A program made the position numbers and the translations under genes. The notes under the pieces were generated by a model. The model searched no databases and was not told the origin of the DNA. It worked only from the letters and a program-made list of their open reading frames with translations. From NCBI RefSeq assembly GCF_020614375.1, contig NZ_CP085330.1, positions 1 through 64,000 on the forward strand: a stretch of DNA of 64,000 nucleotides, written 5' to 3'. Position 1 is the first letter of the stretch. Each line of letters starts with the position of its first letter. This document shows positions 1 through 7,929 of this stretch, in pieces. The stretch comes from Haladaptatus salinisoli (GTDB lineage: Archaea > Halobacteriota > Halobacteria > Halobacteriales > Haladaptataceae).

Positions 1-90
1 ACGGAGTTTTCCGGCTACGAGACGCCAAAGAGCGGAACACCACCACTGCTTCCGGATATCCAGAAAGATATCTGTATTTCTATCCGCATA

Positions 91-112
91 GATAGCTATC
101 TAGGTAGCTATC
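91..112. repeat. Partition-site-like repeats upstream of parA
   Basis: GATAGCTATC (91-100) is a perfect palindrome. It is followed two bases later by GGTAGCTATC (103-112), which differs at one base. The second form recurs exactly at 1450-1459, just after the parA partner gene. An AGATATCT palindrome lies at 66-73. Repeats bracketing a ParA operon are typical of centromere or autoregulatory sites, so a parS-like or operator role is inferred from position and symmetry only. Confidence 0.45.
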
Positions 113-140
113 CGAATAGTTCAACCCTGTTGTCTGACGA

Positions 141-152
141 GATTTTATGAGG
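141..152 (+). promoter_or_regulatory. Probable TATA element of the parA operon
   Basis: GATTTTATGAGG has a TATA-like A+T core whose centre is about 30 bases before the ATG at 177. That fits a leaderless or short-leader haloarchaeal transcript starting near 177 and argues against the ATG at 147, which lies inside the element. Confidence 0.4.
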
Positions 153-176
153 GGTAAGCGTATAACGACCGACTGT

Positions 177-1013
177 ATGAAACGGGCCATCACACTGTGG
201 AGCGAATCCGGCGGGGTCGGCAAGACGACCATGGCGACCAACGTAGCCGCCGCGCTGGGACGACGGGGCGAGCGGGTGCTCGTGATAGACCTGGATCCCC
301 AACTGGGCAGCTTGACCGACCACGTCGGCTACCAGGAGTTGAAGACCGGCGACCGGGACCATCTCGGCCACGTCCTTCTGGACGACGAGAAGGACGTTCG
401 CTCGCTCATCGTGGAGGCGGGAGATTTCGACCTCCTGCCGTCGCACGAAGGGCTCGCGAACATCGAAAGCGAGATGGCCGCGCGAAACACCTCGCTTCGA
501 GAGTTCCAACTTCGCTCCGCGCTCAAATCCGTGGCGGCCGAGTACGACTACTTCATCATCGATCCGCCCGCGACGCTGAACGTGCTCGTGGACAACGCGC
601 TCGTCGCGGCGCGAAACGTCGTCATCCCCATCGAACTCACGCGAAAAGGGAGCATCTCCATCGAAGGGTTGGAAGATACGCTCGACAGCATGGAGCGCGG
701 ATTTCGAAAGTTCGACGACAGTTTCACGCTCGGAATCCTCGCCGTCGTCCCGAACGAAGTGGGCGACTCCAACATCTACCGGGACACGCGCGAGGAGTTG
801 GAAGTCGACGGAAAACCGGTGACGCCGTTCGGCGTGCGAAAGCGCGACGTGTTGAAAGAGGCGTGGAAGAACCAGATGAGCGTGTTCGAGTTCGCGGAGA
901 GCGACGAAACGCGCGACTTGCGCGAGTACGAACACGACCTCCTCTCGAACTTCGAGCACCTCGCTCAAATCATCGAGCACGGGACCGTCGAGATACCGGA
1001 GGTCGAAGCATGA
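177..1013 (+). CDS. parA: ParA/Soj-family partition ATPase
   Basis: This is a MinD/ParA-type P-loop ATPase of 278 residues that should drive segregation of a plasmid-like replicon or a chromosomal origin. The Walker A motif SGGVGKTTMATN starts at residue 11. The usual signature lysine of KGGVGKTT is Ser here. DLDPQ near residue 41 is the switch I region and YDYFIIDPPATL near 120 is Walker B. An in-frame ATG at 147 would add 10 residues, but the TATA-like element overlaps it, so 177 is preferred. The stop overlaps the next gene's start (ATGA), so the two are probably co-transcribed. The orc1/cdc6 gene 4.4 kb downstream supports a maintenance role. Confidence 0.88.
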   Translation: MKRAITLWSESGGVGKTTMATNVAAALGRRGERVLVIDLDPQLGSLTDHVGYQELKTGDRDHLGHVLLDDEKDVRSLIVEAGDFDLLPSHEGLANIESEMAARNTSLREFQLRSALKSVAAEYDYFIIDPPATLNVLVDNALVAARNVVIPIELTRKGSISIEGLEDTLDSMERGFRKFDDSFTLGILAVVPNEVGDSNIYRDTREELEVDGKPVTPFGVRKRDVLKEAWKNQMSVFEFAESDETRDLREYEHDLLSNFEHLAQIIEHGTVEIPEVEA

Positions 1014-1384
1014 CCAAAGACGACCGCTACGGCGCGACCGACGACGACTACGGCGACGATTTCGACAGTTACGCCGCGGAAACGACTACGAGTGCCGACA
1101 CCGACGCGACGAACGCGAACTCCGCGACGACCGACTCGAACACCGAGGCGCTCCCGTTCATCTTCGCCCGCAGAACCGTGAAAGCCGACCGGGAAGCAGT
1201 GCCGGTGTACGTCCAAGACGAGACCGCGGCGGAGATCGACGACCTCGAACGGGAACTGAGCCAGACGTTCGGCGGCGACAAGGTGATGGCGCTCGACGTA
1301 CGCGAAGCTCTCATCCGTGCCGGACTGGAGAACGCGGACGACGTGCAACGCGTGATGGAGGAATGGGGGTACGGTCGTCGGTGA
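1010..1384 (+). CDS. Small acidic ParA-operon partner, possible centromere-binding protein
   Basis: The gene encodes 124 residues and overlaps parA by 4 bases. Residues 1-50 are low-complexity and rich in Asp, Thr, Ser and Ala, probably disordered. The C-terminal half, beginning near RRTVKADREAVPVYV, looks folded, with helices around ETAAEIDDLERELSQ and LDVREALIRAGLENADDV. Small DNA-binding partners encoded after parA are usual in partition cassettes, and that role is inferred from position alone. No ParB nuclease or KorB domain is visible. GGTAGCTATC-type repeats occur both before parA and 66 bases after this stop. Confidence 0.7.
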   Translation: MTKDDRYGATDDDYGDDFDSYAAETTTSADTDATNANSATTDSNTEALPFIFARRTVKADREAVPVYVQDETAAEIDDLERELSQTFGGDKVMALDVREALIRAGLENADDVQRVMEEWGYGRR

Positions 1385-1411
1385 CGAAGTAGCCTACGTC
1401 TTGCGGATATC

Positions 1412-1459
1412 TCGAAAGCTTTCTGAACATCTATCTACCAAGGTGGAAAGGTAGCTATC
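1412..1459. repeat. Inverted and direct repeats after the parA operon
   Basis: GAAAGCTTTC (1414-1423) is a perfect palindrome. CTACC (1435-1439) and GGTAG (1450-1454) can pair as the arms of a hairpin. GGTAGCTATC (1450-1459) repeats the element at 103-112 exactly. This is a candidate second half of a partition site. The rest of the 1385-1712 gap shows nothing else convincing. Confidence 0.4.
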
Positions 1460-1678
1460 GAGTTAATACGGCTGTCGGAACAGATTAGCCAGCCGGTCCG
1501 GAGAAGCGAGTTCGAGAGGCGGGACAGGAGGAAGGACGGATCCTTCCGGTCGGCCGAGCCGGATTCCCCGGCGGCGTGGTCGGCCGACCGACTCGGTTCG
1601 GAGATTCGGCGGTAGCATCGAACCGACTCGCATCGATGGTTCGTGTGGCAGGCTCTCGATAATTCGTCCGAAGAATAC

Positions 1679-1686
1679 CTTTTATT
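1679..1686 (+). promoter_or_regulatory. Probable TATA box for the methyltransferase gene
   Basis: CTTTTATT lies about 30 bases before the ATG at 1713, the usual spacing for a short-leader haloarchaeal promoter. Confidence 0.4.
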
Positions 1687-1712
1687 GTGCCACCGGTCGG
1701 AGAGAAGACGAA

Positions 1713-2267
1713 ATGGGTTTTCACACGTTCGATCCGGAGCGGGCGAGCAAACTGGAGGACACGGAGCGATATCGATACGTCTCCCGCGACGAGTTGGTCG
1801 GGTATCTCGACGGGTCCGGTGGCGATATCGTCGCCGACCTCGGGAGCGGTACCGGATTCTACACTGACGATATCGCGCCCTTCGTCGACCGCGTGTTTGC
1901 CGTGGACGTACAGGAGGCGATGCACGACCGGTACCGAGAGAAGGGCGTTCCCGAAAACGTCTCGCTCGTCACGGCGGACGTCGTCGACCTGCCGTTCGAA
2001 GGCGGCGAACTCGACGCCGTGTTCTCCACGATGACGTTCCACGAGTTCGCCAGCGAGGACGCTCTGGCGGAAGTCGCCCGCGTCGTCCGACCGGACGGGC
2101 GTGCAGTCCTCGCCGACTGGAGCGCAGAGGGTCGCGGCGAGAGCGGGCCGCCGGTCGAGGAGCGCTACGCTCTCGAAACGGCGCGCGAGATGGTCGAGTC
2201 CGCCGGATTCGAAATTCGATGCGGAGTCGAACGACCGGAGACGTTCGTGCTCGTCGCCCGTCGCTGA
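1713..2267 (+). CDS. Class I SAM-dependent methyltransferase
   Basis: The 184-residue protein has the Rossmann SAM fold. Motif I is VADLGSGTGFYTDD near residue 40. An acidic residue after strand 2 (FAVDVQEAM) should bind the ribose. A TADVVDLPF segment and FSTMTFHEF, the post-motif II region, follow. It resembles the UbiE/Methyltransf_11 group, whose substrates are small molecules, and the actual substrate is unknown. It ends one base before the next gene, so the two may be co-transcribed. Confidence 0.85.
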   Translation: MGFHTFDPERASKLEDTERYRYVSRDELVGYLDGSGGDIVADLGSGTGFYTDDIAPFVDRVFAVDVQEAMHDRYREKGVPENVSLVTADVVDLPFEGGELDAVFSTMTFHEFASEDALAEVARVVRPDGRAVLADWSAEGRGESGPPVEERYALETAREMVESAGFEIRCGVERPETFVLVARR

Positions 2268-2268
2268 G

Positions 2269-3060
2269 ATGAACCGTCGATCCCTGCTCGGCGCGCTGGC
2301 GTTGGCTTCGAGCGCCGGGTGCGTCGAACATCCACTCCCGCCGCTCCGGGGCGTCGTGACGCGAAAGCGAGTCGTCGGCCCGTCGGGAGCACTGCTCGTC
2401 GTCACGCAAGACGATATCTCGGTGAGAAACCCGCGACTCGCGGACGACCTTCCGCGCGAAGGGGAGCGGGGCAACGCCTCCGTCACCGGGAAACAGCTCG
2501 AAGGACTTCCGGAGGTCGAGTTTCGGGTGAGGATTCGACACGGAAACCGAAGTTACGTCGACGGTATCGAAGCGGACGAGACGGAGGTGTATCGGACGAA
2601 TCGAAGCGCGTTCAATCGACTGATGGTCGCCGACCGAATCGAGTTCCAGATCGGTGTGGTGAACCGACCGTCGCTGCTCACGCCGAGCCGCGTGGTTCGA
2701 ACGGGGCGCATCGAGCGAAAGTGGGTCGTCGGCGTCCGCGAGAAGGAGACGGATCGCGGACGAAAACGGACGAAACGATACGAGTTGTTGAACGTCTCCG
2801 AGGACGGTATCGAGGCGAATCGGTCGGTTCTCGACGCCGACCGGACGGTAGGGACGAACGTCGATGCGAAGCTACGAGAACGGTTCGATTCCGTCGACTA
2901 CCACCTCGTCGTCGCACACGACGGGCGTCGTCGAGTCTACCGGACGGAGCGACGACAGTTCAACCGAGCGCGGGTCGATAGGCGGAGGACGTTCGAAGTG
3001 GACGGCGAGTACGGCGGGCAGTTGGTTCGGTACGTTCAGCGGGACGCGAAGGGACAATAA
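2269..3060 (+). CDS. Putative lipoprotein of unknown function
   Basis: The protein has 263 residues. The N-terminus MNRRSLLGALALASSAGC is a short basic segment, a hydrophobic core and a lipobox (SAGC). Two arginines precede the hydrophobic stretch, so Tat-like export is possible. The mature part is rich in Arg and Val with repeated YRT-R patterns (VYRTNRSAFNR, VYRTERRQFNR), suggesting an internal duplication of a beta-rich domain, roughly residues 80-150 and 200-255. I do not recognise the family. The start is fixed by the signal peptide and by its position one base after the methyltransferase stop. Confidence 0.75.
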   Translation: MNRRSLLGALALASSAGCVEHPLPPLRGVVTRKRVVGPSGALLVVTQDDISVRNPRLADDLPREGERGNASVTGKQLEGLPEVEFRVRIRHGNRSYVDGIEADETEVYRTNRSAFNRLMVADRIEFQIGVVNRPSLLTPSRVVRTGRIERKWVVGVREKETDRGRKRTKRYELLNVSEDGIEANRSVLDADRTVGTNVDAKLRERFDSVDYHLVVAHDGRRRVYRTERRQFNRARVDRRRTFEVDGEYGGQLVRYVQRDAKGQ

Positions 3061-3108
3061 ATCACATTTCGCTATATTATTCCGCAGCGGTGTTCTCCGA
3101 GCATCCCG

Positions 3109-3867
3109 GTGTCGAAGAAGTACGTACCTTTTCCAGCCCACCCGCGGTCATCGGCGGCGGCCTCTTCGCCGGGAACTGTTCCCGCGCCGACTTCCGTATC
3201 GGCGGTCGCGCTCGTCGCCGCCGCGTTCGCCGCCGTACTGTACCTCCTCGTGGGGTTCGTTCTGCTCGGCATCGCCGTGTCGGTGGTGACTCCCTCGCTG
3301 TCCGCCGAGTCGTCCCGCGATGCCCGTTTCGCGGTGGCTCCCGCGCTGACTTCCTTCGTGGGGGCTTCCGGTCTCGGCCGTCGAACGCGAGGGGCGGCGC
3401 GTATCGAAGCGGTCCGACGCCTGACGACTACCTCGATCGGAGGTGCGCTGATCGAACCGCCGTCCGCTTCGAACGTAGCGGCTAGAGTCGGCACGGTCGG
3501 AGGACTCGCGTTCGCGGTCGTCTCCCTCGCGACCCCGTCGCCTTCTCGTCCGCAACTCGTCCCGTTTTCCGCCGTATCGCGGGACGGAGTTCCGGTCGCC
3601 CCCGTCGTCACGATCGGTTCGGTCCTTCCGGTCGTCTCGATCAGTTCGATTCCTCCGGTCGTTCCGATCGATCCGGTCATTTTGATCGTCCTGATCGTTC
3701 GGCATCGAACTCACCCGAGGGAAAGTTGGGCGCGCAGTTCCTTTGGCGTGGTGGCGCTCCGTCGAACCGCGGTTACGGCGACCGGTAGCCGACACGCCGA
3801 AGTCCGCCGAACGCTACCGCGAGCGGTCGCGGTGACGGACGCGAAACGTTCGGCTGTCACCGGGTGA
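3109..3867 (+). other. Low-complexity stretch with a possible membrane-protein reading frame
   Basis: A 252-codon frame opening with GTG contains one convincing membrane segment, residues about 31-59 (VALVAAAFAAVLYLLVGF). It has no ribosome site, is unusually basic for a haloarchaeal protein, and ends in degenerate Pro/Ile/Val repeats. The DNA at 3595-3705 consists of imperfect units of about 27 bases of the TCCGGTCGTTCCGATCGAT type. Overlapping minus-strand frames are Asp/Arg-rich repeats and look worse. It may be a decaying membrane-protein gene or an expanded repeat tract. The gap 3868-3942 holds only a possible TATA (CTTAAACG) for the next gene. Confidence 0.3.
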
Positions 3868-3942
3868 CACACTTAAACGTGTTCGGCCCTAACCTCAGGT
3901 AAGTCCGGTCGTCGGAGCGAGCCTCCGCGGTCGGAACGGAGC

Positions 3943-4935
3943 ATGAACAAGGAGAAAACGTACGAGCAGTTGTACAGCGACGCCATCCCCTCGGTCGTCT
4001 CCGTCTACGTCACGCCGCGGAACGTCGCCGGACGGGCGCGGTCGGGCGCCGGGTCGGGGTTCGTCTACGACCGCGAGGGTCACATCGTCACGAATCACCA
4101 CGTCGTGAGCGGTTCCGACGAAGTGGAACTCCGGTTCAGCGAGGGCGACTGGCGAACGGGACGGGTGGTCGGCCGGGACGTCGACACCGACCTCGCGGTC
4201 GTACGGGTGACCGACCTGCCGGAGTACGCGAACCCGCTCCCGATGACCGCGAACGAGCCGAAACCGGGGCAACGAGTCGCCGCCCTCGGAAATCCGATGG
4301 GTCTCGACGGAACCATCACCACGGGTATCGTCAGCGGGACGAATCGCTCGCTTCCGACGGGTAACGGGTTCGCCATCCCCGACACGGTGCAGACCGACGC
4401 CGCCATCAATCCCGGGAACAGCGGCGGCCCGCTCGTGACGCTCGACGGCGAAGTCGTGGGCGTCAACCGCGCACGGCAGGGCGACAACATCGGGTTCGCC
4501 ATCTCGGCGGCCATCGCCGAGCGAGTCGTCCCCGACCTCGTCGACGACGGGTTCTATCGGCATCCGTACCTCAAGGTATCGACGCTGGACGTTTCCCCGC
4601 TCGTCGCGGAGGCGAACGGCCTTACGGAGACGGGCGGCGTTCTCGTCGTCGACGTGCGCCTCGGCCCGGCGAGCGGTGCCCTCGTGGGGTGCGAGGCGGT
4701 TCGCGTGCTCCGCGGACGCGAGATTCCGATCGGCGGTGACGTTATCGTCGGCGTAGACGACCGGCCCGTCCGCTCCCACGAGGAACTGATGCGCTACCTC
4801 ATCACGGAAACCCAACCCGGCGAGGTGGTCGAGGTCGAACTCGTGAGAAACGGACGGCGGACGACCGAACCGGTAACCCTCGGAGAACGGCCGAAGGACT
4901 CCGGTCGCGGCGGCGTCAGCGTCGCCGTGGAGTGA
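3943..4935 (+). CDS. HtrA/DegP-like trypsin-fold serine protease with PDZ domain
   Basis: This 330-residue protein is a chymotrypsin-fold protease with one C-terminal PDZ domain. The catalytic triad is visible: His53 in TNHHVVSG, Asp83 in DTDLAVV and Ser160 in NPGNSGGPL. The oxyanion-loop sequence and GFAISAAIAERVVPDL are also typical of DegP/HtrA. Residues about 205-320 form the PDZ domain, interrupted by a Val/Arg-rich insertion near 235-250. The N-terminus (MNKEKTYEQLYSDAIPSVV) has no signal peptide, so the mature protein is probably cytoplasmic, unlike bacterial DegP. A quality-control role is inferred. It abuts the orc1/cdc6 origin region. Confidence 0.9.
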   Translation: MNKEKTYEQLYSDAIPSVVSVYVTPRNVAGRARSGAGSGFVYDREGHIVTNHHVVSGSDEVELRFSEGDWRTGRVVGRDVDTDLAVVRVTDLPEYANPLPMTANEPKPGQRVAALGNPMGLDGTITTGIVSGTNRSLPTGNGFAIPDTVQTDAAINPGNSGGPLVTLDGEVVGVNRARQGDNIGFAISAAIAERVVPDLVDDGFYRHPYLKVSTLDVSPLVAEANGLTETGGVLVVDVRLGPASGALVGCEAVRVLRGREIPIGGDVIVGVDDRPVRSHEELMRYLITETQPGEVVEVELVRNGRRTTEPVTLGERPKDSGRGGVSVAVE

Positions 4936-4950
4936 TCGTGAGCCGAGAAA

Positions 4951-5016
4951 ACAACGGAAACGGTGGTGTTAATTCGAACCGTCGAGTGTTTCGGAAACAA
5001 CGGAAATAGTGGGGTT
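4951..5016 (+). repeat. Two ORB-like elements, 3' side of orc1/cdc6
   Basis: ACAACGGAAACGGTGGTGTT occupies 4951-4970 and ACAACGGAAATAGTGGGGTT occupies 4997-5016, in the same orientation and 46 bases apart. They match the window-wide consensus ACARCGGAAAYNNYGGKGT at every defined position. Confidence 0.75.
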
Positions 5017-5085
5017 CGACTAGCGGTCGGGGTCGAGGGGAGGCGGTAGGAGAGGGCGCTTACGGGAAAAAGACGTTGTTGCGAA

Positions 5086-5235
5086 GAGGACGAAGGGAGG
5101 AAAGAAGACGGTTAGAGAAAGGGGACGATTGGAGAAAGGGGACGATTGGAGAAAGAAGACAGGAGAAAGGGGACGGTTATAGGGAAGAAGACGGTTGGGG
5201 AAAGGAGACGATTACAGGAAAGAGAGGAGACTGCC
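5086..5235. repeat. Purine-rich degenerate tandem repeat
   Basis: Imperfect units of about 17-20 bases (GAGAAAGGGGACGATTG and variants such as GGAAGAAGACGGTTGGG) run through this stretch. The top strand is almost entirely purine. The frames across it read Arg/Lys/Gly/Glu repeats and are not believed. Confidence 0.6.
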
Positions 5236-5258
5236 AAAAAGGGAGTGGAGGCAGCCAA

Positions 5259-5278
5259 ACAGCGGAAACGGTGGTGTC
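5259..5278 (+). repeat. ORB-like element
   Basis: ACAGCGGAAACGGTGGTGTC is a full consensus match, 97 bases beyond the orc1/cdc6 stop codon. Confidence 0.75.
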
Positions 5279-5374
5279 TGACGCCACGCCGTCAAGCGAA
5301 AACGAAGAGTAGTTCCGAGACGGGCCGAATTTGGCGCTGGTAGCCGAATCGGTAGCGGCGATTCGCGTCGTCGA

Positions 5375-6616
5375 TTAGCTCTCGTTTTCTTCGACGAGCG
5401 ATTGGTAGTACGGACGGATGCTCTCGTGGACGCCGGCGAGTTCGATGGTTTCTTCGAGCGCGCTGACGACGAGTTGCAGGTCCTGTTTCAGGGCGTGTTC
5501 GCGGTACTTACCGCCCGACATCCCCTCGTTTTTCTCCGTCGAGGAGATGACGCCGAGCATCGCGAGGTCCGCGAGATGGTCGCGCATTCGTCTGCTCGTG
5601 AGAGCTTCCGTGCCGATGTGGTTACACAACTGTTCGTAGCGCGGGCGGATGTCGCGCGACCGGGCGGGGGTGTTCCCCTCGGCTTCGATGGACGTGAGCG
5701 CGTAAAGGATGAGTCGGGCGTGTTGCGTGAGGTCCGCGACGCCCTCCATGATCCGGTCGCGTTCGAGTTTCCGCCGCGCCTCTTGGACGTGCTGGTCGAC
5801 GACTTGTTCCGCGGCGTCCTTCCGCGCGAGGTCGCCGGCTTCGAGGAGCAGGTCGAGCGCTTGCCGGGCGTCACCGGCGTCCTGTGCACCGTAGGCGGCG
5901 CAGAGCGGAATCACGTCCTCCGCGAGCGCGCTCTCGTGGAACGCGACTTGATCGCGCTGGCGAAGCACCTTCTGCAGTTCCGTCGCGTTGTACGGCGGAA
6001 ACGAGACCTCCTTCTCGCAGAGCGACGAACGAACTTTCGCCGACAGGGAGTCGCGGAACGAGAGGTCGTTGCTGATACCGATGAGTCCGATTTTGGCGTG
6101 TTCGAGGTAACCGTTGCTCCGCGCACGCGGAATCTGATAGAGGATGGAGTTGTCGTTTATGTGGTCGACCTCGTCGAGGACGATGATGATCGTTCCGCCG
6201 AGTTTGTCGAGTTCGTCCCACAGGAAACTGTACACCTGCGCCTGCGGGTAGCCGGTGTTGCTGATCTGGTCGGCGGGGTCGCGGAGCGTGTTGACGAGTC
6301 GAACCGCGACCTGATAGCTCGAATTGAGTCCATCGCAGTTGATCTCGATGACCGAAAGCGAAATATCGTCGTATCGGGCGGCGTCCTCTTGGAGCTGCTT
6401 GAGCAGGAATCGCGTCGCGGCGGTCTTTCCGACGCCGCTTTTCCCGTAGAGGAAGATGTTCGACGGTGCCTCGCCGTTGATTATCGGCTGAAGCGCGGCG
6501 TGATACTCCTCCAGTTCGTCGTCCCGACCGACGAGATTGTTGGGCGTGTACTCCTCCAGGAGAGCATCCCGATTTTTGTAGAGGGAGTTATCTCGGTCGA
6601 AACTGAACGATGACAT
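5375..6616 (-). CDS. cdc6: Orc1/Cdc6-family replication initiator
   Basis: This 413-residue AAA+ ATPase should bind origin repeats and recruit the MCM helicase. Walker A is GKSGVGKT (58-65), Walker B is IIIVLDEVDH (143-152) and sensor 1 is GISND (180-184). The C-terminal part (about 290-400) is the winged-helix domain that contacts ORB elements; SRDIRPRYEQLC and SRRMRDHLADLAMLGVI fit its recognition helices. Length is normal for the family. The gene is surrounded by matching ORB-like repeats on both sides, which suggests a dedicated initiator-origin pair. The ATG at 6616 is 25 bases after a strong TATA, so the mRNA is probably leaderless. Confidence 0.95.
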   Translation of the reverse strand: MSSFSFDRDNSLYKNRDALLEEYTPNNLVGRDDELEEYHAALQPIINGEAPSNIFLYGKSGVGKTAATRFLLKQLQEDAARYDDISLSVIEINCDGLNSSYQVAVRLVNTLRDPADQISNTGYPQAQVYSFLWDELDKLGGTIIIVLDEVDHINDNSILYQIPRARSNGYLEHAKIGLIGISNDLSFRDSLSAKVRSSLCEKEVSFPPYNATELQKVLRQRDQVAFHESALAEDVIPLCAAYGAQDAGDARQALDLLLEAGDLARKDAAEQVVDQHVQEARRKLERDRIMEGVADLTQHARLILYALTSIEAEGNTPARSRDIRPRYEQLCNHIGTEALTSRRMRDHLADLAMLGVISSTEKNEGMSGGKYREHALKQDLQLVVSALEETIELAGVHESIRPYYQSLVEENES

Positions 6617-6638
6617 TACCGAACCTTTTCACCGAATG

Positions 6639-6649
6639 GTATATAAAAC
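6639..6649 (-). promoter_or_regulatory. TATA box of orc1/cdc6
   Basis: On the minus strand GTTTTATATA is centred about 27 bases upstream of the ATG at 6616, the spacing expected for a leaderless transcript. Confidence 0.6.
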
Positions 6650-6734
6650 TGGGCCGTCCGTTGTTTCTTCTGTTTCTCGGTGTTTAAGTATTCCGCGGGT
6701 CGAAAGGGGTGCGCTGTTTCCGATGTCCGTACCG

Positions 6735-6820
6735 AATTCGGTGTTCTGATTCCGTGTTCTTGTTCGATGTTTTGGTTCGGTGTTCCGGTTCGAGATTCCG
6801 ATTCGAAGTTCCGGATCGAC
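6735..6820. repeat. Degenerate GGTTCGGTGTTCC-type tandem repeat
   Basis: About six imperfect units of 12-15 bases are recognisable, such as ATTCGGTGTTCTG, GGTTCGGTGTTCC, GGTTCGAGATTCC and GATTCGAAGTTCC. No coding potential is seen. Confidence 0.5.
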
Positions 6821-6869
6821 ACCCGTCCTCCGCGTCGGTCTTCGTCGCCGATCCTCTTCGTTGACGGTC

Positions 6870-6914
6870 GTGATTTCCGCAGTTGTGATTTCCGCAGTTG
6901 TGATTTCCGCCGGT
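6870..6914 (-). repeat. Three tandem 15-bp mini-ORB-like units
   Basis: GTGATTTCCGCAGTT is present at 6870-6884 and 6885-6899, and GTGATTTCCGCCGGT at 6900-6914. On the minus strand each unit contains GCGGAAATCAC, identical to the core of the ORB-like copy at 7799-7818, but it lacks the GGGGT tail. They may be half-sites or reduced ORBs for the initiator encoded 250 bases away. Confidence 0.55.
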
Positions 6915-7067
6915 CATGACTTCTGATGTTCGAGACGTTCGATTGTCGTACGTCTGAAGGAGTGCACGACCGGAGGACGTTTCCCTTGTAGGCTCTCCCT
7001 GCGCGGAGTACGGACAAAGTACAGACGCGGCCGACTTCACCTAGCAGTCGACCGACGAGAAAGGCGG

Positions 7068-7087
7068 ACAGCGGAAACGGCGGGGTA
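7068..7087 (+). repeat. ORB-like element
   Basis: ACAGCGGAAACGGCGGGGTA is a full consensus match, about 190 bases left of the A+T-rich stretch. Confidence 0.75.
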
Positions 7088-7210
7088 AGCGCGAGGTAAA
7101 AAGCGGAAAGAAGGGTTTGAAGCGGTTGCGGGGACGTATACGCGTCGAATCAGAAGGGACGCGTCTGCTCGACGTTCGGTGTTTCTCCCGTTCTTTATAA
7201 AAACACACCC

Positions 7211-7230
7211 GCCCCACGATTTCCTGTGTT
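7211..7230 (-). repeat. Diverged inverted ORB-like element with adjoining G-run
   Basis: Read on the minus strand this is AACACAGGAAATCGTGGGGC, aligning with the consensus at GGAAAYNNYGGGG but differing in the ACARC part. A run of seven G (7236-7242) follows on the plus strand. Together with the forward copy at 7506 it forms an inverted pair bracketing the A+T-rich stretch, the classical haloarchaeal origin geometry. Confidence 0.5.
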
Positions 7231-7255
7231 TTGTCGGGGGGGAGGGTATGGTAGC

Positions 7256-7370
7256 GAAAAAAGAGCCTCTGAAAAGACGATAGTTTTATTAGGTACTCCG
7301 TTCAACCATATCCGTAGTACAAGAACATAGAGTAAGTTAAACTGAGTTCAACTAGATTATTGTTGTTTCC
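7256..7370. other. A+T-rich stretch, candidate DNA-unwinding element
   Basis: The sequence from 7261 to 7370 is about 35% G+C by hand count. It includes GATAGTTTTATTAGG and the especially A+T-rich part at 7321-7360. It lies between oppositely oriented ORB-like repeats. No open frame of haloarchaeal character crosses it. Confidence 0.5.
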
Positions 7371-7374
7371 GTCG

Positions 7375-7475
7375 GCCGTCTTCCCTCCGATCGGCGGTTT
7401 TACCGTTATCGTCGGTATCGTTTCCCGCCGGTGTCGTTTCTCGTCGATATTGTTTCTCGTCGAGGCCCGCTTTCC
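7375..7475. repeat. Degenerate TCGTTTCTCGTCG repeats
   Basis: Units such as TGTCGTTTCTCGTCG and TATTGTTTCTCGTCG, with weaker TATCGTTTCCCGCCG copies, follow each other at about 15-16 bases. No function is visible. Confidence 0.45.
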
Positions 7476-7505
7476 GATTCTCGTCACCCTTCCCGCCCGA
7501 CGAGA

Positions 7506-7525
7506 ACAACGGAAACGACGGGGTG
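7506..7525 (+). repeat. ORB-like element
   Basis: ACAACGGAAACGACGGGGTG is a full consensus match on the right flank of the A+T-rich stretch. Confidence 0.75.
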
Positions 7526-7659
7526 GGTGTTCGGCAACCGACGCTCGTGAACTCCGCGTTCGAATCGAACGTACGAAACGAGAGAATCGCTCACGTTCTC
7601 TCGGAATAACGCGCTCACAGCGTCTCGATCACTCCGACGCATTGCTGACGAGACTCGAC

Positions 7660-7765
7660 TCGCGTCGTTCACCCGTTGCCGCTTATCACCGCCGCTCATC
7701 GCCGCGACTCTTCTACTTCCTATCGTCACTCGCTACCTCCCGTCGTCACTCACCGCCGTCTACCG
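7660..7765. repeat. Degenerate CGTCACTCRCC / TACCGCCG repeats
   Basis: Short units (CATCGCCGCGACTC, TCGTCACTCGCTACC, TCGTCACTCACCGCC, GTCTACCGCCGTTCG) recur at about 14-16 bases. This is another low-complexity patch between ORB-like elements. Confidence 0.4.
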
Positions 7766-7798
7766 CCGTTCGTCGCTCGTCCAATTACCTTCGACCAA

Positions 7799-7929
7799 AC
7801 AGCGGAAATCACGGGGTCAGTGTTCCGGCAAATCGGCCCGTTACTCGAACTCCGCCCCCTGAATTCCGCCTCCTTGGTTCCATCTCCCCAGGTTCGAACC
7901 GGTCGAGAAACAGCGGAAACCGTGGGGTC
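7799..7929 (+). repeat. Two ORB-like elements
   Basis: ACAGCGGAAATCACGGGGTC (7799-7818) and ACAGCGGAAACCGTGGGGTC (7910-7929) are full consensus matches in the same orientation, 111 bases apart. Confidence 0.75.

Noticed and set aside
1485-2486. A 333-codon minus-strand frame opposite the methyltransferase.
   Set aside because: The plus-strand methyltransferase has clear SAM motifs. The minus frame is a shadow with Arg/Ser-rich low complexity.
3148-3795. A minus-strand Asp/Arg repeat protein.
   Set aside because: It reflects a degenerate DNA repeat read as RTDRDDRKDRTDRDD. The plus strand has a more plausible membrane helix, and neither is secure.
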